A stretch of DNA of 64,000 nt. It comes from an uncultured Opitutia bacterium. Its GTDB lineage: Bacteria; Verrucomicrobiota; Verrucomicrobiia; Opitutales; Opitutaceae. The notes under the pieces are model-generated. The model saw only the letters and a list, made by a program, of their open reading frames with translations, was not told where the DNA came from and did not search any database. The translations under genes and the position numbers were made by a program. Shown piece after piece: positions 21,173 through 30,510 of the stretch; position 1 is the stretch's first letter, and each line of letters begins with the position of its first letter. Where the stretch lies: NCBI GenBank assembly GCA_903834135.1, contig CAILHZ010000016.1, positions 335,001-399,000 on the forward strand, given 5' to 3'.

Positions 21173-21952
21173 TTGAGTAAAAGGGTGGATCTAAAACCTT
21201 ATCGTGATTTCATGACCGAACTCGCCCTAAAAAGTGGCGATTTCATACGTCCTTATTTCGCTAGTCCCACACTCTTAGTCGAAACTAAAGAAGACCAAAC
21301 GCCAGTTACGGTAGCTGACCGTGGCGCAGAAGCCTTAATGCGCAGCTTAATCGAAAAAAAATTCCCTAACGATTCGATTCTAGGAGAAGAATATGGAGTG
21401 AAAAAAGGAACCTCTGACTTCACATGGATTCTTGACCCGATAGACGGAACTAAGTCTTTCGCTTCAGCCTGCCCTCTTTTCGGTACACTAATCGCCTTAG
21501 CATATCAAGGCACACCAATCCTTGGATGCATTAACCAGCCCGTGTTAAATCAGTTATTAATTGGTGATGGATCATCGACAGAGTTAAACGGACGTTCCGT
21601 TAAAATCAGAAGCTGCAAAGAAATTAGTTCGGCGACATTACTCACGAGCGACCCACTTAATCCCGGCAAATATCAAAACGGAAAAGCTTACGAAACATTG
21701 GCTAATTGTGTTAAATTAACAAGAACCTGGGGTGATTGTTATGGCTATCTTCTACTCGCTACAGGTTGGGCGGATATAATGTGTGATCCAATTATGAATT
21801 CGTGGGATATCCAGGCACTCATTCCGATTGTAAAAGGAGCCGGAGGAACAATTACTGATTGGCAGGGGAAAGATCCAGTAAACGGATCCTCGATCGTAGC
21901 AACAGGTAAAGAGCTACACCCACAGATTATAGCAGCGCTTAATAAGGCTTAG
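21173..21952 (+). CDS. hisN: Histidinol-phosphatase-like IMPase-family enzyme
   Basis: IMPase-fold phosphatase. Signatures: KEDQTPVTVADRGAE (residues about 37-51, metal site approach), GEEYG (Glu ligands), WILDPIDGTKSFASACPLFG (metal site 1) and MNSWDIQALIPIVKGAGGTI (metal site 2). The DGTKSFxxxxPLFGTLIAL pattern and the trailing DCYGYLLLATGWAD are typical of the HisN group of histidinol-phosphate phosphatases, so I assign that with moderate confidence. TTG start at 21173 (MSKRVDLKPY) or GTG four codons later. 259 residues. It converges on queF, 10 bases away. No other his gene is near. Confidence 0.75.
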   Translation: MSKRVDLKPYRDFMTELALKSGDFIRPYFASPTLLVETKEDQTPVTVADRGAEALMRSLIEKKFPNDSILGEEYGVKKGTSDFTWILDPIDGTKSFASACPLFGTLIALAYQGTPILGCINQPVLNQLLIGDGSSTELNGRSVKIRSCKEISSATLLTSDPLNPGKYQNGKAYETLANCVKLTRTWGDCYGYLLLATGWADIMCDPIMNSWDIQALIPIVKGAGGTITDWQGKDPVNGSSIVATGKELHPQIIAALNKA

Positions 21953-21962
21953 AGTAAAAAAC

Positions 21963-22331
21963 TTAACGCTTTTTACTCTTCTTTTTGGCAGTCCAGTCGG
22001 CAGTAATAATTGAGGTCACTCCGCCGCGGCCTTTCCAATCAGCTATAATAGTGAGTTCTCTTGGAGCCAAACACTTACCCAAATCGTCGCAAATTTTATT
22101 GGTTACAGCTTCAAAAAAAATTCCTTTATTCCGAAATGCATGGAAATAAAGCTTAAGCGACTTTAGCTCTACACACAGTTTGTCGGGTATGTAACGAACC
22201 GTTATGGTTCCAAAATCAGGATGGCCTGTCATAGGACACACCGAAGTAAATTCATGATGCGAATGTGCGATCACATAATTACGATGCGCCGCAGGATTAG
22301 GAAAAGACTCAAGAATTTTAGGATCAGCCAT
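21963..22331 (-). CDS. queF: NADPH-dependent 7-cyano-7-deazaguanine reductase (preQ0 reductase)
   Basis: Reduces preQ0 to preQ1 in queuosine biosynthesis. A single-domain (type I, 122-residue) QueF of the tunnelling fold. The catalytic cysteine lies in FTSVCPMTGHPDFGTI (Cys near residue 32, nucleophile; Asp near residue 39), and the QueF motif ELKSLKLYFHAFRNKGIFFE follows. ATG start, no Shine-Dalgarno sequence, 13 bases after the end of rny on the same strand (rny is upstream), so transcription may be shared. The other queuosine genes are not in this window. Confidence 0.95.
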   Translation of the reverse strand: MADPKILESFPNPAAHRNYVIAHSHHEFTSVCPMTGHPDFGTITVRYIPDKLCVELKSLKLYFHAFRNKGIFFEAVTNKICDDLGKCLAPRELTIIADWKGRGGVTSIITADWTAKKKSKKR

Positions 22332-22344
22332 GATAAAAAATACT

Positions 22345-23937
22345 TTATGTTGCCGTTTCAGTAAAGCGACTTTCCCGTATCACGGTAATCTTAATCGTGC
22401 TTGGGTATTGCAGTTCACTTTCAATTCTTTGACGTAATTCTTTTGCGATCTCACGAGCTCTATCTTCAGTGACATGCTGAGGTGCAACAACAACTCTAAT
22501 TTCACGACCAGCTTGTATTGCGAATGCTTGATGTACGCCTTCCAAGGACAGCGCTAATTTTTCTAACTTATCTAAGCGCTGAATATAACTATCCATGGAT
22601 TCAGCACGTGCACCAGGACGTGTTGCCGAAATAGTATCCGCTAAGATAACAAGCCCTGCATAAACAGTTTCAGGTTTTACTTCTTCGTGATGAGCAGCAA
22701 CCGCATTTATTACTATAGGGGTCTCACCGTGGCGTTTAATAAAGTCAGCTCCAATGATTGCATGACTGCCTTCAAGTTCTCCAGGAACGCCTTTGCCGAT
22801 GTCGTGAAGAAGTCCTGCACGTTTGGCTATATTTGGATCTAGCCCTACTTCACTTGCCAAAATAGATGCAAGGAATGCTGTCTCAACAGAATGATCTAAA
22901 GCGTTTTGATTGTATGAGAATTTATATTTAAGACGACCAAGCATCTTGATAATTTCAGGATGTAGTCCGTTGATGTTAAGTTTTGTTACGGCATCTTCAC
23001 CGGCCTGTGTCGTTACTAAATCGATTTCCTCTTGGGCTCGCTTAACAAATTCTTCGATGCTTGCTGGATGAATACGTCCATCCTTCACTAAAGCCTCAAG
23101 AGCAGAACGTGCTACTTCTCTACGCACAGGATCAAATGAGGATAAAAGTACCAACTGCGGGGACTCATCAATCATGAGTGTTACACCGGTAGCTGATTCA
23201 AAGGCTTTAATATTTCTACCTTCACGGCCGATAATTCTGCCCTTCATATCTTCAGTTGGAAGATGCACGAGAGTCGCTGTAAGATCATTATTGGGCTTAC
23301 TTGCGATACGCTGCATTGCAGCAACTAATATACGGCGTCCTGTGGTCTGGAGTTCTTGCTCTGACTTTTCTAAAGTCTCTCGCTTTAATGCGCGAAATTC
23401 ATCTTGGCACTCAAGTAAAACTTCTTCGCGTAATTGGCGTTTAATTTCTTCTCCGTCTAATTGAGAAACATTTTCAAGACGTTTACGAACACTCTTGGAA
23501 AGAGCGCGCATTGTGTCCCGGGCTTGCTTTATGGCCGCACTCTCACGATTTATACGATCTTGTCTCTGCTCTAATTGATAATCAAGCAGCGCTAAAGACT
23601 CCTCATGAGCACGTATTTCACGTAGTCTTACATCCACTTCAATTTCCCGCCGATCAAAATCACGGACAAGATCGAGTCGTTTATCTTGAATCTCTGTATC
23701 AGCCTTTTGCTTGATTTCTTCTGCAGCTACGGCTGCTTCACGCCTGGCAACTTCGATGAGTTCACCCGCTTGTTCATGCGCAGCTTTACGGGTTTGTCGT
23801 ACGACAATCCATGAAGCAACAAAGCCCAAAGTGACCCCTGCTATCCCTGCGATCAAGGATGCTGAGAGGGACCAATCGGCCCCATCACTCTGTGCTAGTA
23901 ATGGCTGGGCGAAATATGAAAGGTTCGCAAATATCAA
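22345..23937 (-). CDS. rny: Ribonuclease Y
   Basis: Membrane-anchored endoribonuclease that starts bulk mRNA decay. Order: N-terminal transmembrane helix (about residues 26-47, LIAGIAGVTLGFVASWIVV), a long Glu/Arg-rich coiled coil to about residue 200, a KH domain (VHLPTEDMKGRIIGREGRN) and an HD hydrolase domain with LLHDIGKGVPGELEGSHA as the metal site. 530 residues, the standard size. TTG start at 23935-23937; no better start is visible that keeps the membrane helix. Divergent from rodA by 57 bases. Confidence 0.95.
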   Translation of the reverse strand: MIFANLSYFAQPLLAQSDGADWSLSASLIAGIAGVTLGFVASWIVVRQTRKAAHEQAGELIEVARREAAVAAEEIKQKADTEIQDKRLDLVRDFDRREIEVDVRLREIRAHEESLALLDYQLEQRQDRINRESAAIKQARDTMRALSKSVRKRLENVSQLDGEEIKRQLREEVLLECQDEFRALKRETLEKSEQELQTTGRRILVAAMQRIASKPNNDLTATLVHLPTEDMKGRIIGREGRNIKAFESATGVTLMIDESPQLVLLSSFDPVRREVARSALEALVKDGRIHPASIEEFVKRAQEEIDLVTTQAGEDAVTKLNINGLHPEIIKMLGRLKYKFSYNQNALDHSVETAFLASILASEVGLDPNIAKRAGLLHDIGKGVPGELEGSHAIIGADFIKRHGETPIVINAVAAHHEEVKPETVYAGLVILADTISATRPGARAESMDSYIQRLDKLEKLALSLEGVHQAFAIQAGREIRVVVAPQHVTEDRAREIAKELRQRIESELQYPSTIKITVIRESRFTETAT

Positions 23938-23994
23938 AGGTTAGGTAGAATTAGCCTAAAGAGCTAAAAAAAAACCTCAAGCTGTAAGCTGGCG

Positions 23995-25338
23995 TTGCAA
24001 GACGCTCATATTCCCTATCACATTAGCCTACTCGTGAAGCCGATCCCCCTGTTCGATATCAACAGATTGTTTCGCACCTCCACGCGAGAGCGCTGGGATT
24101 GGGTGACGCCTTCAGCTATCCTTTGTTTGTCAATTATTGGTATAGCTTTTATTTATAGCGCACAATCTTCAAGTAATTCAAGTTCAACAACTTATAATAA
24201 TTCTGTAATAGAAATTGTTCGGCACAATTACTATCTAAAACAGTTTATTTTCCTGACTCTTGGAGCAGCCGCTTACATAGCAGTTTCTCTAGTTGATTAC
24301 CGCAGATGGCTAGGTATTGCCCAGTGGATTTACTTCATTTGCGTCATACCTCTTTTCTTAGTTTTAGTTATAGGGACTAAAACCTATGGATCACAGCGGT
24401 GGCTTGCTTTAGGCCCTTTTAGCTTCCAGCCATCAGAAACAATCAACGTCGCCGTACTTCTAATTACTGCAAGTATATTGATACACAGCAAGATAGGAAA
24501 TTTTTCGCAATCAATAAAAGTCCTTGGAAAATTGGCCCTTGCGGTGGGGGTACCCATGCTCTTGATTCTGATGCAACCCGATATCAAATCGGCAATTGTG
24601 CTGACCCCTATGGTCTTTTCTATGCTTTACGTTTCGAGACTCGCACCGCGATTTTTTGCGGCTGCTCTTGGTGCGTTTTTACTTCTTTTGGGAGTCATTG
24701 CATCGGACATTTGGCGTTATTCGAATTTCATGGATAATCTGCAGGCGCAGTATCAAGCCACACATAGCCAAACACATGAATCAGTTTATGTAAGGGCAAA
24801 GGGTTCCTACGAGCGTCACTCTTGGGTTCCGTTACATGATTACCAACGTAACCGTATTCTTTCATTTGTTAATCCGGATAAAATTGATCCGGTTGGAATT
24901 GGTTGGAATCAACGCCAATCATTAATTTCTGTAGGCTCTGGCGGCCTCACGGGCAAGGGATGGACTCAAGGAACTCAAGCACGACTTGGTTACCTTCCCC
25001 ATTCTGTTGCACATAACGATTTTATTTTCTCGGTAATAGCCGAGGAAAAAGGTTTTTTGGGAAGTATTACTGTTCTTGGCCTTTTTGGTTTAGTTTTGTT
25101 TAACGGCATACGCATTGCCGGTCTTGCAAAAGATCGTCTCGGCGCACTAATCGCTATTGGCGTCACTGTGCTGTTTACCGTGCATGTGTTTGTAAACATT
25201 GCGATGACCATAGGCCTTTTGCCCATTACGGGCATACCACTTCCCTTCATCAGCTACGGTGGTTCCTTTGTGCTTAGCTGCTGCATCATGCAAGGACTGG
25301 TCCAGAGCGTCTATCGCTTCCGGAAGGATTTCCAATGA
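23995..25338 (+). CDS. rodA: Rod shape-determining peptidoglycan polymerase RodA
   Basis: SEDS-family glycosyltransferase of the elongasome, which polymerises glycan strands with PBP2. About ten transmembrane segments; SEDS hallmarks include WIYFICVIPLFLVLVIGTKT, GSQRWLALGPFSFQPSE and the C-terminal ITGIPLPFISYGGSFVLSC. The large periplasmic loop (about residues 240-300) contains YQRNRILSFVNPDKID. 447 residues. The start could be the TTG at 23995 or the GTG at 24034, the latter giving MKPIPLFDIN. Assigned as RodA rather than FtsW because of the length of the N-terminus and because mreBCD-mrdA are present in the same window, though about 30 kb away rather than adjacent. Confidence 0.87.
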   Translation: MQDAHIPYHISLLVKPIPLFDINRLFRTSTRERWDWVTPSAILCLSIIGIAFIYSAQSSSNSSSTTYNNSVIEIVRHNYYLKQFIFLTLGAAAYIAVSLVDYRRWLGIAQWIYFICVIPLFLVLVIGTKTYGSQRWLALGPFSFQPSETINVAVLLITASILIHSKIGNFSQSIKVLGKLALAVGVPMLLILMQPDIKSAIVLTPMVFSMLYVSRLAPRFFAAALGAFLLLLGVIASDIWRYSNFMDNLQAQYQATHSQTHESVYVRAKGSYERHSWVPLHDYQRNRILSFVNPDKIDPVGIGWNQRQSLISVGSGGLTGKGWTQGTQARLGYLPHSVAHNDFIFSVIAEEKGFLGSITVLGLFGLVLFNGIRIAGLAKDRLGALIAIGVTVLFTVHVFVNIAMTIGLLPITGIPLPFISYGGSFVLSCCIMQGLVQSVYRFRKDFQ

Positions 25339-25437
25339 TAATGGATTCTTCCCACGATATTGACCGCTCTGCCGGAATCTCCTGCGCAGCAACTAAAGTC
25401 CTAAGGGGCACCGTGCATAACCCAGATAGCACCCACA

Positions 25438-27183
25438 ATGAGCGATCATCCCCACGACAGTCCAGAAAACCAATCAGCCGATCATCAAGAATATGATACT
25501 GAAATGGCAAATCCACCTCCTGTTAGAGAATTCACGGCTGCCACAGCAGATGAATTAAAAGCAGGAGCTGCAGAGCGCGCCCAACAGCGTCCTCTCCTTC
25601 AAAAAATACTAGCAGTTTTCAGGAAAGAAAAAGGCTCATACCGTGAGCTTATCATCAATTCTGAACCGCTTGAAAAACGCGTAGCCCTCCTTGTCGATGG
25701 CCGTCTCGAAAAATTCGAAATTGAACGCGAGTCCGACAACCGCATGGTTGGAGGCATTTTTAAAGGAAGGATCAAAAATTTAGATCCAGGCCTTAAGGCT
25801 GCATTCGTTGATATTGGATATAACAAAAACGCATTCCTTCACTATTGGGATATGTTACCAGCAGCAGCAGATTCTTCTGTTGAAGTTGTTCGTGTTAATC
25901 GCAGACGCGATGCACAGCCTAAAGGTGAAGTCACCGTTAAGGATATTCCAAGCATGTACCCTCCAGGTACAGAAATTGTTATTCAAGTTACTAAAGGACC
26001 TATCGGAACTAAAGGACCTAGAACAACAACAAACCTGTCTATTCCTGGACGCTATTTGATTCTCACTCCTTACAGTGACGGCTGCGGTATATCGCGTAAA
26101 ATCGAAGATCCTAATGAGCGCCGCAGACTAAAACAGTTAATCAACGAACTAACCATTCCAGAAGGAATGGGAGTGATTGTTCGTACAGCTGGAGAAGGCA
26201 AAAAGTCGCGTTACTTTGTTCGCGATCTTCACATTCTTCTTAAGAAATGGGAGGAAATTACGCGCAAGATCCAATCCGATAAAGCTCCTGTTAATTTATA
26301 CATGGAGCCTGATTTAGTTGAACGTACTGTGCGTGACTTCTTAACCGAAGAAGTAGATCGTGTCTTAATTGACGATAAGAGTGATTTTGAACGCACTCAA
26401 GAATTGGTGAGCCAAATCTCAAAGCGCTCACGCTCCAAAATTGCATCCTATAGTGATAGCATTCCAATTTTTGAACGCTTCAATATTGAGCGTCAAATTG
26501 AGCAAACCGGTCAGCGTAAGGTTCCACTGCCAAGTGGTGGTGAAATCGTTATCGACGAAACCGAAGCCTTGATCGCAGTCGACGTCAATACAGGCTCGCA
26601 CAAGAACAAATCGGGTGACGAGAAGAACACTATCTACGCAGTTAATCTTGAAGCAGCTCAAGAAATCGCCCGTCAGATTAGACTCAGAAATCTGGGCGGC
26701 TTAATCATCATCGATTTTATCGATATGAAAGAACGCCGTCACCGCAACTCTGTTTACGAAAAGATGGTTGAACTCATGGCGACCGATAAGGCGCGAAATC
26801 ACATTCTGCCAATTTCACAACTTGGGATCTTACAGATGACACGCCAAAGACAACAGGAATCCCTGTGGTCTAACTTATACACAGATTGTCCGTACTGCAG
26901 AGGCCGTGGTATTGTAAAGTCAGCGACAACAATGTCCGTTGAGCTACAACGCCGCTTATCTTCTGTGGCGCGTAGATTGCAGATCAGGGACGAATCAAAA
27001 CAATATTCCTTACGTGTTCTTGTTCACCCAAGTATTCTGGAACGCCTACGTAGTGAAGATGCCGATCTTCTTGTTAGGATGGAGCAAAGTCACAGCGTTA
27101 AATTAGCATTCCGTGCGGACCCTGCCTATCACGTTGAGCACTTTAAAATCATTAACTCAGATACGGGCGAAGAGTACCGCTAA
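25438..27183 (+). CDS. rng: Ribonuclease E/G family endoribonuclease
   Basis: Endoribonuclease of rRNA maturation and mRNA decay. Features in order: a hydrophilic N-terminal extension (about 60 residues), an S1 RNA-binding domain ([20 protein letters not shown]), the 5'-sensor region, the DNase I-like catalytic domain with [11 protein letters not shown] and LIIIDFIDM (the two metal-binding Asp), and the Zn-link CPYCRGRG that dimerises the enzyme. 581 residues, close to RNase G size with no long RNase E-type C-terminal scaffold. ATG start 99 bases after rodA, no Shine-Dalgarno sequence. Followed by a long hairpin (27193-27233). Confidence 0.95.
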   Translation: MSDHPHDSPENQSADHQEYDTEMANPPPVREFTAATADELKAGAAERAQQRPLLQKILAVFRKEKGSYRELIINSEPLEKRVALLVDGRLEKFEIERESDNRMVGGIFKGRIKNLDPGLKAAFVDIGYNKNAFLHYWDMLPAAADSSVEVVRVNRRRDAQPKGEVTVKDIPSMYPPGTEIVIQVTKGPIGTKGPRTTTNLSIPGRYLILTPYSDGCGISRKIEDPNERRRLKQLINELTIPEGMGVIVRTAGEGKKSRYFVRDLHILLKKWEEITRKIQSDKAPVNLYMEPDLVERTVRDFLTEEVDRVLIDDKSDFERTQELVSQISKRSRSKIASYSDSIPIFERFNIERQIEQTGQRKVPLPSGGEIVIDETEALIAVDVNTGSHKNKSGDEKNTIYAVNLEAAQEIARQIRLRNLGGLIIIDFIDMKERRHRNSVYEKMVELMATDKARNHILPISQLGILQMTRQRQQESLWSNLYTDCPYCRGRGIVKSATTMSVELQRRLSSVARRLQIRDESKQYSLRVLVHPSILERLRSEDADLLVRMEQSHSVKLAFRADPAYHVEHFKIINSDTGEEYR

Positions 27184-27192
27184 CCTAAAAGC

Positions 27193-27233
27193 GCCTAATT
27201 AGCGTATACGGTTATCGTATACGCTAATAAGGC
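27193..27233 (+). repeat. Long inverted repeat after rng (17-bp stem, one mismatch)
   Basis: GCCT-A-ATTAGCGTATACG pairs with CGTATACGCTAAT-A-AGGC around the 5-base loop GTTAT; the inner 13 bp are perfect and only an A-A mismatch interrupts. No T-run follows, so a simple intrinsic terminator is not certain. It may act as an mRNA 3' end stabiliser or bind a protein. Confidence 0.6.
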
Positions 27234-27346
27234 ACTGCAGATTTACTATTTTAACGCTTTTGTCATAATAGAGCGATTGCTCTGCATGCCAATATGGCTC
27301 TTATTATAGTTTGCTGAATAAAAATTACTTTTAAAACCTATCTCAC

Positions 27347-28330
27347 GTGCCTTCTTTTCTTACACATATTTGGACATCGATTGTACAATGGATCGACTCG
27401 GATTATTCTGCTGAAAGCCCAGAAGTTCTAATGGCAAGACCCGATCGCGTTGAATGGACGCGGTGCCTACCTTTCATTATACTACATTTAGGATGTTTAG
27501 GCGTAATCTGGGCGGGTATTAGCCCTTTTGCGGTTATCCTATGTGTAGCTCTGTATTTTATACGTATGTTTGCCGTGACAGGAATATACCACAGGTATTT
27601 TTCCCATAAAACGTACCATATATCTCGGTTCACTCAGTTCCTATTCGCGATCTTTGCTGAAACATGTGTACAACGTGGACCACTGTGGTGGGCATACCAC
27701 CACCGCCATCATCACCAACACTCTGACGAAGAAGAAGATGCACACTCTCCCCATGTCCATGGATTTTGGTGGTCACACATAGGCTGGATCACAAGTACAA
27801 GGAACTTTCCCACAGACTATTCCCAAGTTAAGGATCTAGCTAAATTTCCTGAACTCGTTTTCTTGAACCGCTTTGATACTATTGTTCCAGCAGTGTTTGC
27901 TGCTTCGTTATGGTTTTTGGGTCATATACTCCAAATTCACTTTCCGTCGCTTCATACAAGTGGACTACAAACATTAGTTTGGGGATTCTTTATTAGTACT
28001 ACATTTCTTTTCCACGGTACTTCGTGTATTAATTCAATGGCCCATCTTATGGGCAAGCGCCGCTATAATACAAAAGATGACTCTCGTAATAGTTTTATTC
28101 TCACACTCATCACTTTAGGTGAGGGATGGCATAACAACCATCATCGCTATCAGTCTTCTACTCGAAATGGGTTTTATTGGTGGGAGATCGACATTACCTA
28201 TTACACACTAAAACTACTTTCGTTTACTGGATTAGTTTCAGGACTTAAAGCTGTACCTAAAAGCGTACTCGAAGAAGGTCGCAATCCTTTGGGTGCAAAA
28301 ATGCCAAACCCAGCAAGTCCAACAGTCTGA
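27347..28330 (+). CDS. Membrane acyl-CoA/acyl-lipid desaturase
   Basis: Introduces a double bond (probably delta-9) into fatty acyl chains with a di-iron centre. The three His boxes are intact: HRYFSH (about residue 83-88), HHRHHHQHSD (about residue 118-127) and HNNHHR (about residue 262). Four hydrophobic spans flank them. 327 residues. GTG start at 27347, no Shine-Dalgarno sequence. It leads the lipid cluster and is separated by only 3 bases from the FAD oxidoreductase that follows, so a single transcript is likely. The product would be the unsaturated substrate for the two Cfa-like enzymes downstream. Confidence 0.9.
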   Translation: MPSFLTHIWTSIVQWIDSDYSAESPEVLMARPDRVEWTRCLPFIILHLGCLGVIWAGISPFAVILCVALYFIRMFAVTGIYHRYFSHKTYHISRFTQFLFAIFAETCVQRGPLWWAYHHRHHHQHSDEEEDAHSPHVHGFWWSHIGWITSTRNFPTDYSQVKDLAKFPELVFLNRFDTIVPAVFAASLWFLGHILQIHFPSLHTSGLQTLVWGFFISTTFLFHGTSCINSMAHLMGKRRYNTKDDSRNSFILTLITLGEGWHNNHHRYQSSTRNGFYWWEIDITYYTLKLLSFTGLVSGLKAVPKSVLEEGRNPLGAKMPNPASPTV

Positions 28331-28333
28331 TCT

Positions 28334-29611
28334 ATGGAGCGTCTTGCGATTATAGGAACAGGCATAGCTGGATTAGGCTGCGCTCACTTTCTGCATCGTG
28401 ATTTTGATATAACGTTATTCGAGAAAAATGATTATGTAGGCGGTCACACCAATACGGTGGATGCGACCGAAACTGAAACATCTCGTGTTATACCAATTGA
28501 TACGGGTTTTATGGTCTTCAATAAACAGACCTACCCCTTATTAACACATTTTTTTGAGACCTTGGGAGTAAAGATTAAACCAGCACCGATGTCGTTTAGT
28601 GTAAAACACACGGACAAAAATATTGAATTTTCTGGATCCTCTCTAAATCATCTTTTTGCCCAAAGACGTAATCTGCTTAGACCTTCATTTTACCGTCTCC
28701 TGAGTGCAATAAATCGTTTCAATAAAGAAGCTGTTCAAGCCTTAAACTCTTCAGACCCAGAAGATATAACTCTTGCGGAATACGTTAACAGAGGTCGATA
28801 CGGCAGCGACTTTCTTAATCTCTACTTAGTTCCTATGAGTTCGGCGGTATGGAGTACGCCACCTGAACTAATGTTAGAATTTCCGGCAACTACGCTGCTG
28901 CGTTTTTTCCATAATCACGGATTTCTTGGATTAAACACACAGCACCCTTGGTTCACTGTAGATGGCGGTGCAAAAACATACGTTAATAAAATACTCGAGA
29001 ACACGAATATTAAAGTTCGTCTTAATTCAAAAATAAAGTCGGTAAGTCGTTTAAATCCAGGTATACAGATTATTACGGATAATGGCGATAATCACACATT
29101 TGATCGCGTCATACTAGCGTGTCATGCAGACCAAGCATTAAGAATGCTTACAGATGCGCAACCTAACGAAGCACGGCTACTTTCTGAATTTAAGTACCAA
29201 ACAAATAGTGCAACTCTGCATACAGATGAAAGCGTGATGCCGAAAACAAGACTAGCATGGTCGAGTTGGAATTACGAAATTTCGCGATACAAAAAAGGCC
29301 CCTACTCAACAGCTATTCACTACTGGATGAATTCGTTGCAGGGAGTCTCTCAAATAAAAAACTACTTTGTATCAATTAACCGTCCTGAAGCTATTGACCC
29401 TGTTAAGGTACTTAAACGTATACAATACGAGCATCCCTTATTTAACCTTGGTGCTATCAAGGCTCAGCAAGAACTCCCTCAGCTCAACGAGATAGCCATA
29501 GGAACCTCTCATACGTACTTTGCGGGCAGTTATTTTCGCTATGGTTTTCACGAAGATGCCTTCGGAAGTGCTGTGGCATTAAGTAAACTCTTACTCAGCC
29601 GCAAATATTAG
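28334..29611 (+). CDS. FAD-dependent amine-oxidase-type oxidoreductase of the DUF1365/Cfa cluster
   Basis: Flavoprotein with an N-terminal Rossmann motif IIGTGIAGLGCAHFL (residues 6-20) followed by EKNDYVGGHTNTV, the fingerprint of the NAD/FAD-binding proteins that sit next to DUF1365 and cyclopropane synthase genes. The C-terminal FAD contact GSYFRYGFHEDAFGSA is present. 425 residues. In Rhodobacter-type furan fatty acid pathways a flavin enzyme desaturates a methylated acyl chain; whether this protein does so is inference. ATG start, no Shine-Dalgarno sequence, 3 bases after the desaturase. Confidence 0.82.
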   Translation: MERLAIIGTGIAGLGCAHFLHRDFDITLFEKNDYVGGHTNTVDATETETSRVIPIDTGFMVFNKQTYPLLTHFFETLGVKIKPAPMSFSVKHTDKNIEFSGSSLNHLFAQRRNLLRPSFYRLLSAINRFNKEAVQALNSSDPEDITLAEYVNRGRYGSDFLNLYLVPMSSAVWSTPPELMLEFPATTLLRFFHNHGFLGLNTQHPWFTVDGGAKTYVNKILENTNIKVRLNSKIKSVSRLNPGIQIITDNGDNHTFDRVILACHADQALRMLTDAQPNEARLLSEFKYQTNSATLHTDESVMPKTRLAWSSWNYEISRYKKGPYSTAIHYWMNSLQGVSQIKNYFVSINRPEAIDPVKVLKRIQYEHPLFNLGAIKAQQELPQLNEIAIGTSHTYFAGSYFRYGFHEDAFGSAVALSKLLLSRKY

Positions 29612-29647
29612 GACTGCAAATTTGCGCTATAATCATTTTAAGGTATT

Positions 29648-30499
29648 GTGAGTAGTATGCAGAGTTGTTTATACGAATGCAGGGTGATGCACCACCGTCT
29701 TGTTCCCAAGGAGCACAAGTTTAGCTATCGTATTTTTGTTCTCGCACTAGATCTTGATGAATTAGAAACGTGCCATAAAGCATTTACTTTTTTCTCACTT
29801 AATCGCTGGAATCTGTATTCCTTTAATGAAGCAGACTATGTACCCACTTACGAAAAGATACATAATCCATCTCAAAACACTTCTATAAAACTGACCCCAG
29901 CTTTAAACAATTCTCTGAAGGAGCGTGTAATAAGCTATTTAGCACTTAATGGTATAGATTGCGCGGGAGGTAAAGTCACTTTAGTTACAGTTCCCCGCAT
30001 TTTCGGTTACGCTTTTAATCCAGTATCGTTTTACTATTGCTACAACCAAACAGGTGAACTTGTCGCTGCCATGGCTGAAGTAACCAATACATTCAAAGAG
30101 ATGAAACTGTACGTGGTTAATAAATCAACAGTGAACAACAGACCTAGATTTCAAGCACGCATACCAAAAAACTTTTATGTCTCTCCTTTTTCAAAAGTAG
30201 ATTTAGCTTTTGATTTTGATTTATATGAACCATCAGATTCGTTTGCGGTACGAATTGACGATTACGATGGTGAATTAAAAACGCTCATAAGCACAATGTC
30301 TGGCCCAAAACGTGATATAACGGATGCACGTCTTCTGGGTTGGTTATTCAAATACCCTTTAATTACCTTTAGAATCATAGCCCTTATTCATGTGCATGCT
30401 TTAAGACTGTACTTGAAGAAGATACCTTGGTTTAAAAAGACGTCTGCTGCTGATAGACAAAAAGATCTTTTTAGACCCCACCAATCCCTTAATCAATAG
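29648..30499 (+). CDS. DUF1365 family protein
   Basis: Uncharacterised family almost always found beside Cfa-type methyltransferases and the FAD oxidoreductase. Family signature at the N-terminus: CRVMHHRLVPKEHKFSYRIF, then ALDLDEL, and the central GYAFNPVSFYYCYN. 283 residues (GTG 29648; an alternative ATG lies three codons later). No transmembrane segment is obvious except a weak C-terminal span. A perfect TATAAT at 29628-29633 lies just upstream, but without a good -35. Function unknown; context suggests lipid modification. Confidence 0.82.
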   Translation: MSSMQSCLYECRVMHHRLVPKEHKFSYRIFVLALDLDELETCHKAFTFFSLNRWNLYSFNEADYVPTYEKIHNPSQNTSIKLTPALNNSLKERVISYLALNGIDCAGGKVTLVTVPRIFGYAFNPVSFYYCYNQTGELVAAMAEVTNTFKEMKLYVVNKSTVNNRPRFQARIPKNFYVSPFSKVDLAFDFDLYEPSDSFAVRIDDYDGELKTLISTMSGPKRDITDARLLGWLFKYPLITFRIIALIHVHALRLYLKKIPWFKKTSAADRQKDLFRPHQSLNQ

Positions 30500-30510
30500 A
30501 TACAGTCAGG

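Noticed and set aside
25335-25490. Short frame starting in the rodA stop codon (ATGATAATGG...)
   Set aside because: About 50 codons, runs into rng out of frame and shows no recognisable pattern.
29628-29633. Perfect TATAAT before the DUF1365 gene
   Set aside because: No matching -35 and it lies within a likely operon; could be chance in AT-rich sequence.
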